Below are positions 34,910-44,948 of a stretch of 64,000 nt of DNA, in pieces. Each line of letters begins with the position of its first letter. Position 1 is the stretch's first letter. Below the pieces are notes generated by a model. It made no database searches, was not told the DNA's origin, and saw only the letters and a program-made list of their open reading frames with translations. The DNA comes from Heyndrickxia acidicola (lineage in GTDB: Bacteria > Bacillota > Bacilli > Bacillales > Bacillaceae_C). The DNA lies in the NCBI RefSeq assembly GCF_001636425.1, contig NZ_KV440953.1, positions 4,706,727-4,770,726 of the forward strand. The letters run 5' to 3'. A program made the translations under genes and the position numbers.

Positions 34910-36592
34910 ATGGCCATGGGAGTAGTACAGGTATTGGTGACCTTGATCATTGCCGGCATATTGGTAAAACCGGTTGGTACCTACCTTGTTAAAGTTTTTG
35001 ATTATAATAAAACAGGTTTAGACCGAGTATTTGGACCGGTTGAACGATTTATCTACCGTTTAATTGGAGTTAAAGAGACTGAGCCTATGGGCTGGAAAAA
35101 GTACGTTTTTGCCATGCTGCTGTCAAACATTGTCATGATGGTCTTAATGTACATTGTTTTCAGAACCCAAAAGTACTTGCCTCTTAACCCAGATAAAATC
35201 GATAATATGTCGCCAGCCTTAGCCTTCAATACAGCGGCCTCATTCATTACGAATACAAACTGGCAGGCTTATAGCGGAGAGAATTCTCTTTCCTATTTGT
35301 CACAAATGATTGCGATCACATTTCCAATGTTTACGTCGGCAGCTACAGGATTTGCTGTGGCGATTGCATTTATTCGTGGATTGGCTGCCCGTGAAAATAA
35401 CCTGGGAAACTTCTATGTAGACTTGGTTCGTTCATTGGTGCGCGTGTTTTTACCATTATCGTTCATCATTGCGCTATTCTTGGTTTTTCAAGGAACACCT
35501 CAAACACTGCACGGAGCCGTGAATGCAGTCACGATGGATGGAGCAAAACAAACGATTACAAGAGGTCCTGTTGCCTCCCTGGAATCGATTAAACATATTG
35601 GAACGAATGGCGGCGGATATTTTGGTACCAACTCGGCGCATCCATTTGAGAATCCGACACCACTGTCAAATCTTGTTGAAATTCTTTCCATGCTGCTCTT
35701 ACCTACTGCTCTTGTCTACGCATTTGGAGTCATGATTAAAAATAAACGCCAGGGTTGGTCTGTTTTTGCCGCAATGGGGATTATGTTCCTATTGTTTCTT
35801 TCAGTCGTTTTTATTGCTGAATATAAAGGTACGCCAGCCCTGCAATCACTTGGCATTCATGGAAATATGGAAGGCAAAGAAGTTCGTTTTGGCATTTCAG
35901 AATCCGCTTTGTTTACGGCCGTCACAACAGCTGTTACAACAGGATCAGTTAATAATATGCATGATTCATTAACCCCGATCGGCGGTTTGGTTCCACTGGC
36001 TGAAATGATGTTAAATAACGTGTTTGGCGGTAAAGGGGTCGGATTACTAAATGGCCTGCTGTATGTCATCTTATCCGTTTTTATTTGCGGCTTGATGGTA
36101 GGACGTACACCGGAATTTTTAGGTAAGAAAATTGAGTCTAAAGAAGTGAAACTGGCTTCTATTGCTCTTTTAATTCATCCGGTGATTATTCTTGTACCGA
36201 CTGCCCTTGCCTTTATGAATCATTCAGCGGTGTCTTCCATATTAAACCCGGGATATCATGGGATTTCAGAGGTTTTATATGCTTTTACATCCGGTGCCGC
36301 AAATAATGGATCCGCTTTTGGAGGGCTTACGGCGAATACCAATTTCTATAATATTGCTATAGGTTTAGTTATGCTTCTTGGCCGATATATTTCAATCATT
36401 GCCATGTTAGCAATTGCAGGTTCTTTAGCAACGAAAAAAACGGCTGCAGCGACATTAGGTACCTTCCGTACGGATACACCGTTATTCACTGCTATCCTTG
36501 TCGCCATTATCTTAATCATTGGCGCCTTAACGTTTTTCCCTGTCTTGGCATTGGGCCCAGTTGCTGAACACCTTGGCATGTTTCTTAAATAA
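34910..36592 (+). CDS. kdpA: Potassium-transporting ATPase, KdpA subunit
   Basis: The K+-binding and translocating membrane subunit, 560 residues with about ten helices. The selectivity filter loops of the SKT family are visible: NTAASFITNTNWQAYSG, GTNGGGYFGTNSAHPFENPT, TTAVTTGSVNNMHDS and GAANNGSAFGGL. The ATG at 34910 follows AGGAGGAA. It is 12 bp before kdpB. The length is normal for the family. Confidence 0.97.
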   Translation: MAMGVVQVLVTLIIAGILVKPVGTYLVKVFDYNKTGLDRVFGPVERFIYRLIGVKETEPMGWKKYVFAMLLSNIVMMVLMYIVFRTQKYLPLNPDKIDNMSPALAFNTAASFITNTNWQAYSGENSLSYLSQMIAITFPMFTSAATGFAVAIAFIRGLAARENNLGNFYVDLVRSLVRVFLPLSFIIALFLVFQGTPQTLHGAVNAVTMDGAKQTITRGPVASLESIKHIGTNGGGYFGTNSAHPFENPTPLSNLVEILSMLLLPTALVYAFGVMIKNKRQGWSVFAAMGIMFLLFLSVVFIAEYKGTPALQSLGIHGNMEGKEVRFGISESALFTAVTTAVTTGSVNNMHDSLTPIGGLVPLAEMMLNNVFGGKGVGLLNGLLYVILSVFICGLMVGRTPEFLGKKIESKEVKLASIALLIHPVIILVPTALAFMNHSAVSSILNPGYHGISEVLYAFTSGAANNGSAFGGLTANTNFYNIAIGLVMLLGRYISIIAMLAIAGSLATKKTAAATLGTFRTDTPLFTAILVAIILIIGALTFFPVLALGPVAEHLGMFLK

Positions 36593-36604
36593 GGAGGATA
36601 TCTT

Positions 36605-38644
36605 ATGGCCATTCAAAATATAGGAATATCAAAAGATATTGTTTTTCAAGCTATTGTAGATTCATTTAAAAAACTGAATCCGCTCGTGATGATCAAAAAT
36701 CCCGTTATGTTTGTTGTTGAAGTCGGTACCCTCATCACCTTTATCCTTGCTATTAAGCCGGATATATTTGGAATCAGCACTGCAGGACATGGATATAATG
36801 CAGCAGTTTTCTTTATTCTTCTGTTTACTGTGCTGTTTGCCAACTTTGCAGAAGCTCTGGCAGAGGGAAGAGGAAAGGCACAGGCAGATACACTTCGAAA
36901 GACAAAATCGGAGACCATGGCAAAGGTTCTGCAAAAGGATGGAACCTATCAAGAACGTCCATCCACATCCTTGAGAAAAGGAGATATTGTCCGTGTGGAT
37001 ATAGGAGAGCTGATTCCATCGGATGGAGAAATTATTGAGGGTCTTGCTTCCATTGATGAATCAGCAATCACAGGGGAATCCGCTCCGGTGATAAAAGAAG
37101 CAGGGGGAGATTTTTCATCCGTAACAGGGGGAACAAAGGTTGTATCGGATTATATCATCGTTAAGATATTGACGGATCCGGGTGAATCCTTTCTGGATCG
37201 AATGATTTCATTGGTCGAAGGGGCTTCAAGGCAGAAGACGCCGAACGAAATTGCTTTAACTACACTTTTAGCGGTTTTAACCCTCATATTCTTGTTTGTC
37301 ATTATGACATTAGTGCCTTTAGCAAACTATTTAAAGGTTAACCTGGATGTTGCGACGTTAATTGCTCTTTTGGTTTGTCTGATTCCAACCACGATCGGCG
37401 GTCTGCTGTCAGCGATCGGGATTGCTGGAATGAACCGGGTAACACAATTTAACGTTCTGGCGATGTCCGGGAAAGCGGTAGAAGCAGCTGGGGATATCGA
37501 TACAATGATACTGGATAAAACGGGTACAATTACGTTTGGTAACAGAATGGCCAGCGACTTTTTGCCGATTGTCGGTATCTCTGACGAAGAGGCTGCAATG
37601 GCAGCGCTGAAGGCATCTGTAAAAGATGACACACCGGAGGGGCGTTCGGTAGTGGAGCTGGCCAATAAAAAGGGCATCAGATGGAACGAAAAAGACTATA
37701 AAGATGCGGAAATAGTTGAATTCACAGCTGAAACCAGGATGTCCGGATTAAATTTAAAAGATGGAACTGCCATCAGAAAGGGGGCAGTAGAAGCCATTAA
37801 AAGTTATGTTGCCGCCCATGATGGGAGCATTCCTGCCGATCTGGATGAGAAAGCAAAAGGAATTGCACGGGCTGGAGGGACTCCTTTAGCCGTAGCGATT
37901 AACAATAAAATTTATGGTGTCATTTATTTAAAGGATACCGTAAAACCCGGCCTCAAAGAACGGTTTGCAGAATTAAGGGCCATGGGCATCAAAACGGTTA
38001 TGTGTACAGGTGATAACCCATTGACCGCAGCCACGATTGCGAAAGAAGCCGGTGTTGATGAGTTTATTGCAGAAGCAAAGCCTGAGGATAAGATTGCCGC
38101 AATAAAAAAAGAGCAGGCAGAAGGGAAGCTTGTGGCTATGACTGGTGACGGCACCAATGATGCTCCGGCTCTTGCTCAAGCTGATGTCGGATTAGCCATG
38201 AATTCCGGGACAATGGCTGCAAAAGAAGCTGCCAATATGATTGATTTGGATTCTGATCCGACAAAGCTCTTATCTGTGATTGAAATTGGAAAGCAATTAT
38301 TGATTACACGCGGGGCTTTAACAACCTTTTCTATTTCAAATGACATTGCTAAATACTTTGCCATTATTCCGGCGTTGTTTATTACGGTAATACCCCAATT
38401 GCAGACACTCAATGTAATGGGGTTAACATCACCGAAATCAGCGATTCTATCTGCCTTGATCTTTAACGCGATTATCATTCCGCTTCTCATTCCAATTGCA
38501 ATGAAAGGGGCTAAATACAGGGCGATGAATGCGAATAAGCTTCTTTCAAGGAATCTGCTTATTTATGGAGCAGGAGGAGTGCTCGTTCCTTTTATTGGCA
38601 TTAAATTAATCGATATGATTGTATCAGCCTTACATCTGGCCTAA
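36605..38644 (+). CDS. kdpB: Potassium-transporting ATPase, KdpB subunit
   Basis: The P-type ATPase subunit that energises K+ uptake, 679 residues. The phosphorylation motif is DKTGTIT near residue 300. TGES is in the actuator domain, and the C-terminal hinge [11 protein letters not shown] is complete. Helices lie at the N-terminus, the middle and the C-terminus, as expected. The ATG at 36605 follows AAGGAGGAT. An unusual 191 bp gap follows before kdpC. Confidence 0.97.
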   Translation: MAIQNIGISKDIVFQAIVDSFKKLNPLVMIKNPVMFVVEVGTLITFILAIKPDIFGISTAGHGYNAAVFFILLFTVLFANFAEALAEGRGKAQADTLRKTKSETMAKVLQKDGTYQERPSTSLRKGDIVRVDIGELIPSDGEIIEGLASIDESAITGESAPVIKEAGGDFSSVTGGTKVVSDYIIVKILTDPGESFLDRMISLVEGASRQKTPNEIALTTLLAVLTLIFLFVIMTLVPLANYLKVNLDVATLIALLVCLIPTTIGGLLSAIGIAGMNRVTQFNVLAMSGKAVEAAGDIDTMILDKTGTITFGNRMASDFLPIVGISDEEAAMAALKASVKDDTPEGRSVVELANKKGIRWNEKDYKDAEIVEFTAETRMSGLNLKDGTAIRKGAVEAIKSYVAAHDGSIPADLDEKAKGIARAGGTPLAVAINNKIYGVIYLKDTVKPGLKERFAELRAMGIKTVMCTGDNPLTAATIAKEAGVDEFIAEAKPEDKIAAIKKEQAEGKLVAMTGDGTNDAPALAQADVGLAMNSGTMAAKEAANMIDLDSDPTKLLSVIEIGKQLLITRGALTTFSISNDIAKYFAIIPALFITVIPQLQTLNVMGLTSPKSAILSALIFNAIIIPLLIPIAMKGAKYRAMNANKLLSRNLLIYGAGGVLVPFIGIKLIDMIVSALHLA

Positions 38645-38835
38645 CGAAGGGCTTTGTTTGTTCATCCTATTTCGTTGATTTTCGCTCCGGGCTTTTACCG
38701 GCGGTTTAGAAGACTCTGATGCTGGAGGCCCCTTTTCCAATTTTTTAATGGAGCCTTCAGATGTTCGGCAGCTCCGGAGCATAAATCAGCATCAAATTTG
38801 ATCCGGTTTAATTAAAAATAGTGGAGGAGACTCGT
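38645..38835. other. kdpB-kdpC intergenic gap
   Basis: In most kdp operons these genes nearly touch. Here 191 bp hold partly self-complementary sequence (CTGATGCTGGAGGCCCCTT and AATGGAGCCTTCAGATGTTC can pair) and no ORF. Confidence 0.5.
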
Positions 38836-39396
38836 ATGAGGTTTTTTATGACTGCGCTTCGAACATCCGTGTTCCTGATGATTTTATGTGGGTTCATTTA
38901 TCCTGTCGTCACAACAGGGTTTGCACAGGTATTATTTCATAAACAGGCAGAAGGGAGCCTGGTTACTGAAAATGGTAAAGTAAAAGGGTCAGAGATGCTG
39001 GCACAAGGCTTTAAAGGTACGCAGTGGTTCCAGCCGCGGGCTTCAGCAGCAAAGTATGATCCAACCGCTTCAGCTGCTACGAATGCAGCTGTTGCATCCC
39101 ATGATTATGTGAAGTCGGTAAAAGCAAGCGTTAATCAATTGAAAAAGGAAAATCCAGGGCTCGGCAATGACATTCCTGCAGATTTAGTTACAACTTCGGG
39201 TTCTGGCTTTGATCCGGATTTATCACCAGAAGCTGCCAAGGCTCAGGTGCCAAGGATTGCAAGAGTAACGGGTATTTCTGAAGAGCGCCTGCAATCCTTA
39301 ATAGATCAGCACACGAAAGGGCGGTCATTGGGGATTTTTGGTGAACCTCGTGTAAATGTATTAGAGATAAATATGGCACTGCAGAAAATAAAATAA
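38836..39396 (+). CDS. kdpC: Potassium-transporting ATPase, KdpC subunit
   Basis: The accessory subunit of the Kdp complex, 186 residues, with one N-terminal membrane helix and an extracytoplasmic domain. Family patterns are GSEMLAQGF, WFQPRASAA and DLVTTSGSGFDPDLSPEAA. Start ATG 38836 lies 6 bases after GGAGGAG; an in-frame GTG at 38821 overlaps that site. It closes the kdpFABC set, and a terminator follows. Confidence 0.95.
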   Translation: MRFFMTALRTSVFLMILCGFIYPVVTTGFAQVLFHKQAEGSLVTENGKVKGSEMLAQGFKGTQWFQPRASAAKYDPTASAATNAAVASHDYVKSVKASVNQLKKENPGLGNDIPADLVTTSGSGFDPDLSPEAAKAQVPRIARVTGISEERLQSLIDQHTKGRSLGIFGEPRVNVLEINMALQKIK

Positions 39397-39405
39397 GATA
39401 AATGG

Positions 39406-39470
39406 AAGGGAGGGTTATTCAATAAGCCGACTATGCCGCTGAATGGAGTCACCCTTTTTTACTACTGAAT
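39406..39470 (+). terminator. Terminator of kdpFABC (repeated type E)
   Basis: AGGGTTATTC and GGAGTCACCCTTTTTT form an imperfect stem, with AAGCCGACTATGCCGCTGAA in the loop. It is a near duplicate of the terminator at 21769-21823, including the following ACTGAATAA-like bases. Confidence 0.8.
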
Positions 39471-39510
39471 AAAAAAGGGAAAAAGGTAGGGGGATTTTTC
39501 TATTTTGTTT

Positions 39511-39640
39511 TAGACAGCGCCTATCGGCTAGCGGATTTCTTCATCTTCTCCCTGCGATAAGTCAACATCTAGTTTTCTTTATCTCAGTCGAAGACTACGG
39601 AATCCGTACGCCGATGAGCAAGGCGCTTGCGCTTTTCTTA
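39511..39640 (+). repeat. Family B repeat, copy 4
   Basis: TAGACAGCGCCTATCGGCTA, GCGATAAGTCAACATC, TATCTCAGTCGAAGACTACG and GGCGCTTGCGCTTTTCTTA are all present. It ends 30 bp before the KdpD-like start, separating that gene from kdpC. Confidence 0.88.
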
Positions 39641-39669
39641 CCTATTTGATGAAAAGAGGTGGCATACAT

Positions 39670-42003
39670 ATGAGTGAGGATGACTTTCGAAGAAAAACGC
39701 CTGAGGAGATTCTATTATCAATCCAAAAAATTCGCAGAGGCCATTTGAAAATCATTCTTGGTGCAGTGCCTGGGTCTGGTAAAACCTATCATATGCTGCG
39801 AGAAGGAAATATTTTGAAAAAACGGGGGATAGATGTTGTAATTGGATTTCTCAGTCCTTTAAACCGTCCAAAAACCATTGAACAAATTGGTGAATTAGAA
39901 GTGATCCCTCCTGTTCAATGGATTGATAAAGGTGAAGAGAAATATGACCTGGATATTGAAGCCATTGTGAACCGGAACCCAGAAGTGGTACTGGTGGATG
40001 AACTCGCCCACAGAAACCGTTCTGAGGCAGAGAGGCAGACCCGGCTGGATGATATCCATTATCTTTTAAACATGAAAATTAGTGTTATTACAACGATAAA
40101 TATATTTGAACTGGATGACGTGAAGGGAATCGCAGCTAAAATAACTGGAGGGAAGGTTAAGGTGAATTGCAGTGTACCAGAAGATACGCTGGCTCTTGCT
40201 GATGAAGTAAAGCTTTTGGACGTTACGCCGGAAGTTATTCTTCATAGGCTTCAGGAAGGGGAAATTGAGTATTCCCATAATCAAAATCGAAAAAGTGAAA
40301 AGCTCTTTCATAGAGGGAATCTTGCTGCACTTCGTGAAACGGCATTGCGGTACCTTGCGGGCGAGGTAAACGATGTACTGGAAGACTACCGGGAAAAACA
40401 TGGAATGATTGGTCCATCAGGTGCATCAGAAAAAATTCTTGTGATGGTCCAATATCATTGGAATGGCTCTATTTTAATCCGAAGGGGCCAGCAAATCGCC
40501 AAAAGATTAGGCGGGGAATTGCTGGTTATTTGTATTCATGATCCTCATAAAAAAAGATCAAATAATGAATTAACCTTTAAACGCTCCATTATAAAGCTGG
40601 TTGAAAAAGTTGGAGGAAGGTTTGAGGAAGTCGAGTTAAAAGAGGGGTTATCGGCGCAAATTGTTCAGTATGCAACACAGTATAATGTCACACGAATTGT
40701 AATGGGGCAATCAAAACGTACCCGGTGGGAAGAAATACTCTATGGTTCCATTATCAATAAAATTCTTTGGAAAACTAAAAATATCGATATTTTTATTGTT
40801 GCAGACCGGGCTGAAAAGGATGGGGAGCGTGTTCTCCCAACAAAGCAAATAAAAAAACGGGATGATAATCCCTATCGCCGCCTTACAATAAAGGAATTAG
40901 AAAAAGAAATTAATAAAATAAACAGAGGGGCGTTAAAAGTCTACATAGGGGCTGCGCCGGGAGTTGGAAAAACCTATACCATGCTTAGGGAAGCCAATGA
41001 GCTCAAACAAAAAGGAATTGATATTGTCATTGGATTACTGGAGACACATGGACGGAAGGATACTTTTGATCAGATTGGATCTCTGGAATTAATTCCTCGA
41101 AAAAAGATCCCTTATAAAGGGGCACTGCTTGAGGAAATGAATACGGACGCCATTATCAAGCGAAACCCCGAGGTGGTATTAGTTGATGAACTGGCCCATA
41201 CCAATGTGCCAGGCAGTCAAAATCATAAACGGTATGAGGATATTGAAGCCATTCTAAAAAGCGGGATATCCGTTATTTCTACTATGAATATTCAACATAT
41301 AGAAAGCTTAAACGATAGTGTCGAACAAATAACCGGCATAAGAGTCAGGGAAACCGTTCCTGATCACATTTTACGAAGAGCGGATGAAATCGAACTCATA
41401 GATATCTCTCCAAAGGCATTAAGGGACCGAATGAAAGAAGGCCTTATTTATGCTCCTGAAAAAGTGGAGCAGGCATTGGAGCATTTCTTTAAAACAGGAA
41501 ACCTGATTGCCCTGCGTGAATTGGCACTGAGGGAAGTCGCAGATGATGTGGATGACAGATTGGAGGCATGGGAAAGAAAACGGACATTAAGAGGGCCATG
41601 GCGGCAGGAAGAAGTGATTTTTGTTTGTACGAAGCTGGAACAGGACAGCGAACGGCTGATTCGCAGAGGTTTCCGCATCGCGTATCGATTAAAGGCCCTT
41701 TGGTATGTAGCCTATGTGAAAGACCACCATCTTTTAACTGAAGAGGAAGAGGAAATGTTAGAGAAAATTCGTCAATTAACCGAACGGCTTGGCGGAAGAT
41801 TTGAACAATATAAAACAAGTGACAGAAGACATATATTCAGAGAGCTTGCAAAGCAAATGAATGAAAAACAGGCTACACAAGTAATCATAGGGCAATCCGC
41901 CCGTACCCGCTGGGAGGAAATCCTTAAAGGATCGGTTACACAGCGCTTATTAAGAGAAGTCAGGCATATGGATGTATTGGTGGTGGCAGACCAGCATAAA
42001 TAA
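39670..42003 (+). CDS. Double KdpD-like sensor protein (KdpD-USP twice), no kinase domain
   Basis: A 777-residue soluble protein made of two tandem copies of the N-terminal KdpD module. Copy 1 has Walker A GAVPGSGKT at 31-39 and VVLVDELAHRN near 107, then a universal-stress-like domain at about 253-378 ending in GQSKRTRWEEIL. Copy 2 has GAAPGVGKT at 427-435, VVLVDELAHTN near 502, and a second stress domain at about 650-777 with GQSARTRWEEIL. There are no membrane helices, HisKA or ATPase domain, and no kdpE nearby. KdpD stress domains can bind c-di-AMP in other Firmicutes; the FTA-type motif is only partly kept here. Start ATG 39670 follows AGAGGTGG. Confidence 0.9.
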   Translation: MSEDDFRRKTPEEILLSIQKIRRGHLKIILGAVPGSGKTYHMLREGNILKKRGIDVVIGFLSPLNRPKTIEQIGELEVIPPVQWIDKGEEKYDLDIEAIVNRNPEVVLVDELAHRNRSEAERQTRLDDIHYLLNMKISVITTINIFELDDVKGIAAKITGGKVKVNCSVPEDTLALADEVKLLDVTPEVILHRLQEGEIEYSHNQNRKSEKLFHRGNLAALRETALRYLAGEVNDVLEDYREKHGMIGPSGASEKILVMVQYHWNGSILIRRGQQIAKRLGGELLVICIHDPHKKRSNNELTFKRSIIKLVEKVGGRFEEVELKEGLSAQIVQYATQYNVTRIVMGQSKRTRWEEILYGSIINKILWKTKNIDIFIVADRAEKDGERVLPTKQIKKRDDNPYRRLTIKELEKEINKINRGALKVYIGAAPGVGKTYTMLREANELKQKGIDIVIGLLETHGRKDTFDQIGSLELIPRKKIPYKGALLEEMNTDAIIKRNPEVVLVDELAHTNVPGSQNHKRYEDIEAILKSGISVISTMNIQHIESLNDSVEQITGIRVRETVPDHILRRADEIELIDISPKALRDRMKEGLIYAPEKVEQALEHFFKTGNLIALRELALREVADDVDDRLEAWERKRTLRGPWRQEEVIFVCTKLEQDSERLIRRGFRIAYRLKALWYVAYVKDHHLLTEEEEEMLEKIRQLTERLGGRFEQYKTSDRRHIFRELAKQMNEKQATQVIIGQSARTRWEEILKGSVTQRLLREVRHMDVLVVADQHK

Positions 42004-42200
42004 GCCATTTTGGTTTGGGTGATTGGATATATGCAGGCAAACGATTCCTCGGTAAATGAAACTTATACAAAAAGAAGGGATTTTACCTAAAAGTGTAAAA
42101 TGTATAAAAGGGCGGACGTTAAAGGATAGGCAGAAAGGACGCAGTAAAAAACAGCCTGTCCTATAAAAATTAAACAAGGTCAAAAAGAAAGGTGGATTTT

Positions 42201-42962
42201 ATGGGGGATTCTCCTGGTACAGAAGAAGCCATTAAAAGATGGGACCGATATGCAGATTTATTTACAGCCGGCTATGATGCCAACGGGGACATTCATAGAG
42301 AAGTGTTATTAAATCCTGTATTGTCCAGACTTGTAGAACCCATTCGGGATAAAAAAGTCCTGGATGCCGGCTGCGGAGAGGGATATTTAAGCAGAATTTT
42401 TGCTAAATCAGGGGCTATTGTATCCGCGGTTGATTATTCGAAGAGAATGCTGGAAATTGCTCAAAACAAAACAGCGGAAGATTTGAACATACGGTTTTAT
42501 CACGGCAACTGTGAAAAACTGGATTGTTTTGCTGATAAGAGCTTTGATCTTATTGTTTCCAATATGGTTATTCAAGACCTTGAACATTACCGGGATGCGA
42601 TAAAAGAAATGTACCGTCTTCTGGCAGATGGGGGTACATTTATATTCTCAATCCTGCATCCTTGTTTTGTTACACCTAATAGCGGCTGGGAACGGAATCA
42701 TGAAGGGGAAAAATTATATTGGAAAATCGATAACTATTTTTATGAAGGCGTTTATGATCAGGTTATTCCACGGGAACAGCCAGATAAGATATTATTATTC
42801 CACAGAACATTATCAAGCTATTTTAGAGCCATAAAAGATGCTGGTTTTATAGTAGACGATCTGATAGAACCCAAACCCTCAGCTGAAATGTTGAAAAAAT
42901 ACCCATCGTTTAAAGAAGATTTGAGATCAAGTGATTTTATCGTTTTTAAGTTGAGAAAATGA
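42201..42962 (+). CDS. Class I SAM-dependent methyltransferase
   Basis: A 253-residue methyltransferase of the UbiE/Methyltransf_11 type. Motif I is VLDAGCGEGYLSR, motif II is SAVDYSKRMLEIA, and FDLIVSNMVIQDL is motif IV. Start ATG 42201 follows GAAAGGTGG; a GTG nine bases upstream overlaps it. The substrate cannot be told. It stands alone between the KdpD-like gene and ytfP, with its own terminator. Confidence 0.88.
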   Translation: MGDSPGTEEAIKRWDRYADLFTAGYDANGDIHREVLLNPVLSRLVEPIRDKKVLDAGCGEGYLSRIFAKSGAIVSAVDYSKRMLEIAQNKTAEDLNIRFYHGNCEKLDCFADKSFDLIVSNMVIQDLEHYRDAIKEMYRLLADGGTFIFSILHPCFVTPNSGWERNHEGEKLYWKIDNYFYEGVYDQVIPREQPDKILLFHRTLSSYFRAIKDAGFIVDDLIEPKPSAEMLKKYPSFKEDLRSSDFIVFKLRK

Positions 42963-42987
42963 AAGAAGAGGTTGGCCATCTGAAATA

Positions 42988-43022
42988 CAAAAACTCGCAC
43001 TTTTCGAAAGTGCGAGTTTTTT
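42988..43022 (+). terminator. Terminator of the methyltransferase gene
   Basis: AAAACTCGCACTT and AAGTGCGAGTTTT form a perfect stem with loop TTCGA..., followed by T. Confidence 0.95.
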
Positions 43023-43033
43023 ATTTGAAACTC

Positions 43034-43130
43034 TTAAAGCTCATCCATAGACAGAAGCCAATCATCTCGAAGGATTTCATAGCCCCAAGCTTTAAAAAAC
43101 GGTCCCGTTGTTCAATTACTAGATGCGGTA
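43034..43130 (-). pseudogene. Possible remnant of an acetyltransferase-like C-terminus
   Basis: On the minus strand, one frame reads LVIEQRDRF and a frame one base away continues FKAWGYEILRDDWLLSMDEL before TAA at 43034-43036. Joined by a single-base shift, it looks like the end of a real protein, in the style of GNAT C-termini. It overlaps the last bases of ytfP and has no upstream portion. It is either debris or chance; similarity has not been tested. Confidence 0.35.
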
Positions 43131-44381
43131 TTTTCCAGCATTGGTTCCGGCTAATCTGCCGGTCACAAGAGCAGCTGTAATATTGTAGCCTCCTGTATAT
43201 CCGTAAATATCGAGCACTTCCCCACAGAAAAAGAGACCAGGCATTAATTTAGATTCCATTGTTTTTGGTTCAATTTCTTTTATGGATACACCGCCGCCTG
43301 TTACGAAAGCTTTTTCTAATGGCAGTGTTCCGTTTACTGTAAAAGTAAAATTCTTGCAAAGCTGTGCAAAAGCCCGGAGCAGCTCCACGGAGACAGTTGA
43401 GCCAGGTGCATTTTCGTCAATTAAGCTCTTCTCAAGTAAAAATAATAAATATCTTTCCGGAACAAGGCCTTTGAGAGCATTCTTGATCGCTTTTTTTGGT
43501 TCTTCCTGAAGTGTTTTTCGTATCTTTTGGAAAAGCTCCTCCTGATTCATGTCCGAGCAGGCATCGATGGACATCGTAACGTGAGAAAGCTTCCATTTCT
43601 TCATAGCCTTTACAACAAACTGGCTGCAGCGCAGAACCGCCGGGCCGGATATGCCGAAATGGGTAAATATCATATCCATTTTATGTGTGATTAAAGCTTT
43701 TCCTTTTGGGTTAAGAACACTTACAGCAACATCCCGCAATGAAAGTCCTTGCAGGGTCTTGCTTTTGATAAAGGGTTCGTCGGAAGTGATAGGAACTTCT
43801 GTTGGAAAAAGCTCTGTGATCGTATGGCCTGCTTTTTCCGCCCACGGATACCCATCCCCAGTTGAGCCTGTATGAGGGACGGATTTCCCGCCTACAGCCA
43901 ATACAAGAGATCCGCAATCAATTCTTTCACCTTTTTGGACAATGACTCCTGCCGCTTTGCCATCTTCAAAGAGGACATCCTCTACCGGGCAATTCGTACG
44001 GACCGTCACATGCAATTCTTCTAAACGATGGATAAGTGCATCTACAACGGATTGTGCTTTATTGCTGACAGGAAACATCCGTCCATGATCCTCTTCTTTT
44101 AATTCAATCCCCAAATTTTCAAAGAAACGAATAATGTCTTCATTATTAAATATGGAAAACGCACTATAAAGAAACCGGCCGTTACCGGGAATATGCTTTA
44201 CAATTTCATCAATGGGAAGCCGGTTCGTAACATTGCAGCGCCCTCCACCGGAGATGGCTAATTTTTTTCCAAGCTTGCTTCCTTTGTCAATCAGCAATAC
44301 TTTAGCCCCTTTTTCACCAGCTGCAATAGAGGCCATTAATCCAGAGGGGCCTCCTCCAACAACGATTACATCATATTTCAT
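43119..44381 (-). CDS. ytfP: YtfP-like flavoprotein (HI0933/BaiN family)
   Basis: An FAD- and probably NAD(P)-dependent oxidoreductase of 420 residues. The N-terminal dinucleotide motif is [11 protein letters not shown] at about residues 7-17. [14 protein letters not shown] near residue 45 and the C-terminal [17 protein letters not shown] are hallmarks of the family. The ATG at 44381 follows AAAGGTG. A gut bacterial relative (BaiN) acts on bile-acid derivatives, but the role in Bacillus is not known. It is convergent with the methyltransferase gene and divergent from ytgP, as in B. subtilis. Confidence 0.92.
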   Translation of the reverse strand: MKYDVIVVGGGPSGLMASIAAGEKGAKVLLIDKGSKLGKKLAISGGGRCNVTNRLPIDEIVKHIPGNGRFLYSAFSIFNNEDIIRFFENLGIELKEEDHGRMFPVSNKAQSVVDALIHRLEELHVTVRTNCPVEDVLFEDGKAAGVIVQKGERIDCGSLVLAVGGKSVPHTGSTGDGYPWAEKAGHTITELFPTEVPITSDEPFIKSKTLQGLSLRDVAVSVLNPKGKALITHKMDMIFTHFGISGPAVLRCSQFVVKAMKKWKLSHVTMSIDACSDMNQEELFQKIRKTLQEEPKKAIKNALKGLVPERYLLFLLEKSLIDENAPGSTVSVELLRAFAQLCKNFTFTVNGTLPLEKAFVTGGGVSIKEIEPKTMESKLMPGLFFCGEVLDIYGYTGGYNITAALVTGRLAGTNAGKYRI

Positions 44382-44458
44382 GCTTTCAACACCTTTTTAT
44401 AAGATAGCTTTGGTAAAGGACTCTGTTATTTTTCAAAATATAAGCATAAACAGAGACA

Positions 44459-44686
44459 TTAAGACTTGATATTTATTGTTTGCCGATCCAAAATTTCGTC
44501 CAGAAGAACCGAATCAGAACGCCTCTCTGTATACTCGGCAGGAAATTCATCGTTATTTACATTTAAATCTTTACAATTGTAATTTTTCTTTTTGGAGATT
44601 GCAACCTTTATAAAGGAGGGGACTTTATACGGTTCTTTCGTTAAGCTACCTAAAAATGTAACAATAAATAAATTGTCAATTGCCAT
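44459..44686 (-). CDS. Hypothetical protein, 75 residues
   Basis: An open frame with a protein-like composition: LFIVTFLGSLTKEPYKVPSF at the start, a lysine-rich middle (ISKKKNYNCKDLN) and an acidic, well-formed tail (ERRSDSVLLDEILDRQ). No Shine-Dalgarno sequence is visible before ATG 44686, which weakens the case. I do not recognise a family. It sits in the 567 bp gap between ytfP and ytgP, in the same direction as ytfP. Confidence 0.35.
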   Translation of the reverse strand: MAIDNLFIVTFLGSLTKEPYKVPSFIKVAISKKKNYNCKDLNVNNDEFPAEYTERRSDSVLLDEILDRQTINIKS

Positions 44687-44948
44687 TGTTCGATGTAAAC
44701 TACTTATTAGTGCTTACATAGAGCAAATAGCATATATATCGGCATTTTTAAATAAATCTTTAACAGATTTTCTTTTATATGGCAAAAAAAATTAAAAACG
44801 TCAATTTCCGATAGCTTTTTTAGATGCCTGTGCTGCAGTACCTGTTTTATGAAAAACAGTCTGTATGAAAAATTACTATGTAACAACTTATATAATGGAC
44901 GAGTTAGTCCTCTAGTTTTGCTAATCTATGTGTTCGGGAAGGGATTCT
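44687..44948. other. Upstream region of ytgP
   Basis: AT-rich, with no supported gene. A TATAATGGACG sequence at about 44891 is a possible -10 for ytgP, 55 bp before its ATG. Confidence 0.4.

Noticed and set aside
36646..36952. Minus-strand frames inside kdpB
   Set aside because: They run opposite conserved KdpB sequence and have no start signals.
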